Assembly (NCBI GenBank): GCA_020846515.1
Contig: JADLDX010000246.1
Coordinates: 1-6,039, forward strand
DNA length: 6,039 nucleotides
DNA from: Pirellulaceae bacterium
GTDB taxonomy: Bacteria; Planctomycetota; Planctomycetia; Pirellulales; Pirellulaceae
Direction of reading: 5' to 3'
Shown: in pieces, positions 6,008 through 6,039 of the stretch
Numbering within the stretch: position 1 is the first letter of the stretch
How the letters are laid out: every line of letters begins with the position of its first letter
Notes under the pieces: model-generated
Databases searched by the model: none
What the model saw: the letters and a program-made list of their open reading frames with translations, nothing else
Told to the model about the DNA's origin: nothing
Made by a program: the position numbers and the translations under genes

Positions 6008-6018
6008 TCGTCCTGTAG

Positions 6019-6039
6019 CCCCGGCACTCCGTGACGGGG
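6019..6039. terminator. Palindromic hairpin after the NTF2-like gene, at the window edge
   Basis: CCCCG, G, CAC, loop TCC, GTG, A, CGGGG: a stem-loop with a single G-A mismatch lying 12 bases after the stop at 6007. It could be a terminator, but whether a T run follows is not visible because the window ends at its last base. A perfect form would need just one change (A6034 to C), so it may equally be a slightly decayed copy of a dispersed palindromic repeat. Confidence 0.45.

Overview
The window looks like a piece of a planctomycete-type chromosome; this is an inference from gene content, not a database match. The pointers are a large membrane-spanning Ser/Thr kinase with a periplasmic beta-helix tail, a secreted protein with carboxypeptidase-regulatory-like repeats and a glycine-rich end, a membrane-anchored NTF2-like protein, moderate GC, roomy intergenic DNA and dispersed palindromic repeats.

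Layout. Positions 1-500 hold no convincing gene. They contain a nested repeat region: a 125-bp direct repeat (1-125 and 347-471, 119 of 125 identical), a perfect 29-bp inverted repeat (112-140 and 277-305) whose arms each fold into an 8-bp-stem hairpin, short GTCCC/GGGAC palindromes, and a run of about three 23-24 bp degenerate tandem units. The second direct repeat ends in TTGGCA, which sits 16 bases before TACAAT and may be the -35 box for the next gene. Positions 513-1082 (+) encode a small nucleotidyltransferase-fold protein resembling the AbiEii/AbiGii group, with no visible partner. A 13-bp-stem hairpin at 1134-1165 lies between this gene and the convergent gene and probably terminates both.

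On the minus strand, 5152-2576 encodes an 858-residue Ser/Thr kinase (kinase, membrane segment, beta-helix). It is followed after 79 bases by a secreted glycine-rich protein (2496-1189). The two probably form an operon read from a promoter near 5199. Diverging from it, 5390-6007 (+) encodes a single-pass membrane protein with a coiled stretch and a SnoaL/DUF4440-like NTF2 fold. The window ends in a palindromic hairpin (6019-6039).

How they may work together. The kinase is probably a transmembrane sensor: the beta-helix would lie outside the cytoplasmic membrane and the catalytic domain inside. The downstream secreted protein is the best candidate for a functional partner because of its likely co-transcription. 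The divergent NTF2-like gene may share regulation, but nothing in the sequence proves it. The nucleotidyltransferase gene and the repeats form a separate, accessory-looking segment.
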